From an uncultured Oscillospiraceae bacterium (GTDB taxonomy: Bacteria > Bacillota > Clostridia > Oscillospirales > Acutalibacteraceae), in contig CAJUPK010000151.1 in the NCBI GenBank assembly GCA_910588415.1, forward strand, positions 1-5,778: 5,778 nt of DNA, in the 5' to 3' direction. Of this stretch, positions 5,492 to 5,778 are shown piece by piece. The position numbers were made by a program, and so were the translations under genes. Numbering within the stretch: the stretch's first letter is position 1; each line of letters opens with the position of its first letter. Below the pieces are notes generated by a model, which did no database searches, was not told the origin of the DNA, and saw only the letters and a list, made by a program, of their open reading frames with translations.

Positions 5492-5508
5492 CTTTTCGCT
5501 GGATTAAG
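5484..5508 (-). repeat. Right copy of 25-bp imperfect inverted repeat
   Basis: It reads on the minus strand as CTTAATCCAGCGAAAA followed by GCCTTCCGA, matching 4687-4711 at 23 of 25 positions. It lies in the leader of the 79-residue gene, and its inner end supplies most of the arm that pairs with that gene's ribosome binding site. Identity decays quickly beyond the 25 bp on both sides. Confidence 0.85.
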
Positions 5509-5525
5509 TTGTCAAGGTTCTATGT

Positions 5526-5553
5526 ATGTCTAATAGCATTAGCCTAAAGACAT
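5526..5553 (-). repeat. Leader hairpin between promoter and 79-residue gene
   Basis: ATGTCT (5526-5531) and AGACAT (5548-5553) are perfect inverted copies, and an inner CTAAT-AGC-ATTAG (5530-5542) forms a competing hairpin. Both would lie in the predicted leader of about 124 nt. Two mutually exclusive short stems could form a switch, but AT-rich DNA makes such pairs common. Confidence 0.3.
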
Positions 5554-5585
5554 TTCAAAGTGATTGAACGAGTTTCTGTGTACTT

Positions 5586-5614
5586 AGTATACCACAGCTT
5601 GTTTAAAAAATCAA
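5586..5614 (-). promoter_or_regulatory. Sigma-A-type promoter reading into the AT-rich block
   Basis: On the minus strand TTGATT (5609-5614) and TATACT (5586-5591) have exactly 17 bp between them. Transcription would start near 5579, giving a leader of about 124 nt before the 79-residue gene. With no strong terminator seen before 4356, the transcript could continue through the 17-codon ORF and the XRE gene. Confidence 0.7.
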
Positions 5615-5764
5615 CATAATTTTTGAAATAAACAAATTGCCGGACTATAGGGTATAATGATATACGTGTAGCAGAGATATATTGTGATTCAAAAGGATGC
5701 ATGATTTTTTGGTACTTGACGGACTAGGGCTTGTTTGAAAAATAAATATTGCACAAATTGCGGG
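5597..5764. repeat. Pair of imperfect direct repeats at right edge
   Basis: GCTTGTTTAAAAAAT (5597-5611) recurs as GCTTGTTTGAAAAAT (5729-5743), and ACAAATTGCCGG (5632-5643) recurs as ACAAATTGCGGG (5753-5764). CGGACTA also occurs twice (5641-5647 and 5720-5726). The first copy covers the -35 region of the leftward promoter. No gene is supported in 5615-5778: TATAAT at 5653-5658 (plus strand) has no good -35, and TTGACG at 5716-5721 has only a weak AT-rich -10 after it. Confidence 0.5.
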
Positions 5765-5778
5765 TTAGTGCGAAAATA

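Noticed and set aside
1..5778. CRISPR array, tRNA or rRNA genes
   Set aside because: No regularly spaced repeats, tRNA TpsiC-arm or anticodon patterns, or rRNA signatures were seen by eye on either strand.

Overview
The window reads as a chromosomal segment of an anaerobic, GC-rich member of the Clostridia, probably a gut species. Evidence: strong AGGAGG-type ribosome binding sites, sigma-A-like promoters, and an oxygen-sensitive radical SAM sulfatase maturase closely resembling the Clostridium perfringens enzyme. I cannot name the genus.

Positions 1-4271 are GC-rich (45 of 60 bases are G or C at 3301-3360) and densely coding. The 3' part of a family 18 glycosidase (2-562) is followed 14 bp later by an L-rhamnose mutarotase-like gene (577-888). 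A convergent MFS permease gene (910-2127, minus) has a clear promoter. Divergent from it is a two-gene operon: an anaerobic sulfatase-maturating radical SAM enzyme (2344-3462) whose stop overlaps the start of a TauE/SafE-type membrane exporter (3459-4271). Together these suggest use of sulfated glycans: the maturase activates sulfatases encoded elsewhere, and the exporter could remove released sulfur oxyanions. The glycosidase and mutarotase add sugar processing. No sulfatase is in the window.

A perfect 14-bp hairpin (4310-4344) follows the exporter and coincides with an abrupt drop in GC. From about 4350 to the end the DNA is AT-rich (15 of 60 G or C at 4921-4980) and sparsely coding, and looks like an acquired block. 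All its supported genes are on the minus strand: an XRE-family DNA-binding protein (4356-4661), a 17-codon ORF with a very good ribosome binding site (4775-4828), and a 79-residue basic/amphipathic protein of unknown function (5216-5455). A good promoter at 5586-5614 reads leftward into the block.

The block holds structures that these genes do not explain: a 25-bp inverted repeat (23/25 identical) enclosing 822 bp between the XRE gene and the leader of the 79-residue gene; a hairpin that would hide the ribosome binding site of that gene; a long segmented hairpin at 5148-5209; and imperfect direct repeats near the right edge. The combination (small regulator, tiny ORF, small amphipathic protein, inverted repeat) is the best candidate here for something undescribed. 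It could equally be a decayed mobile element, and the sequence alone does not decide.
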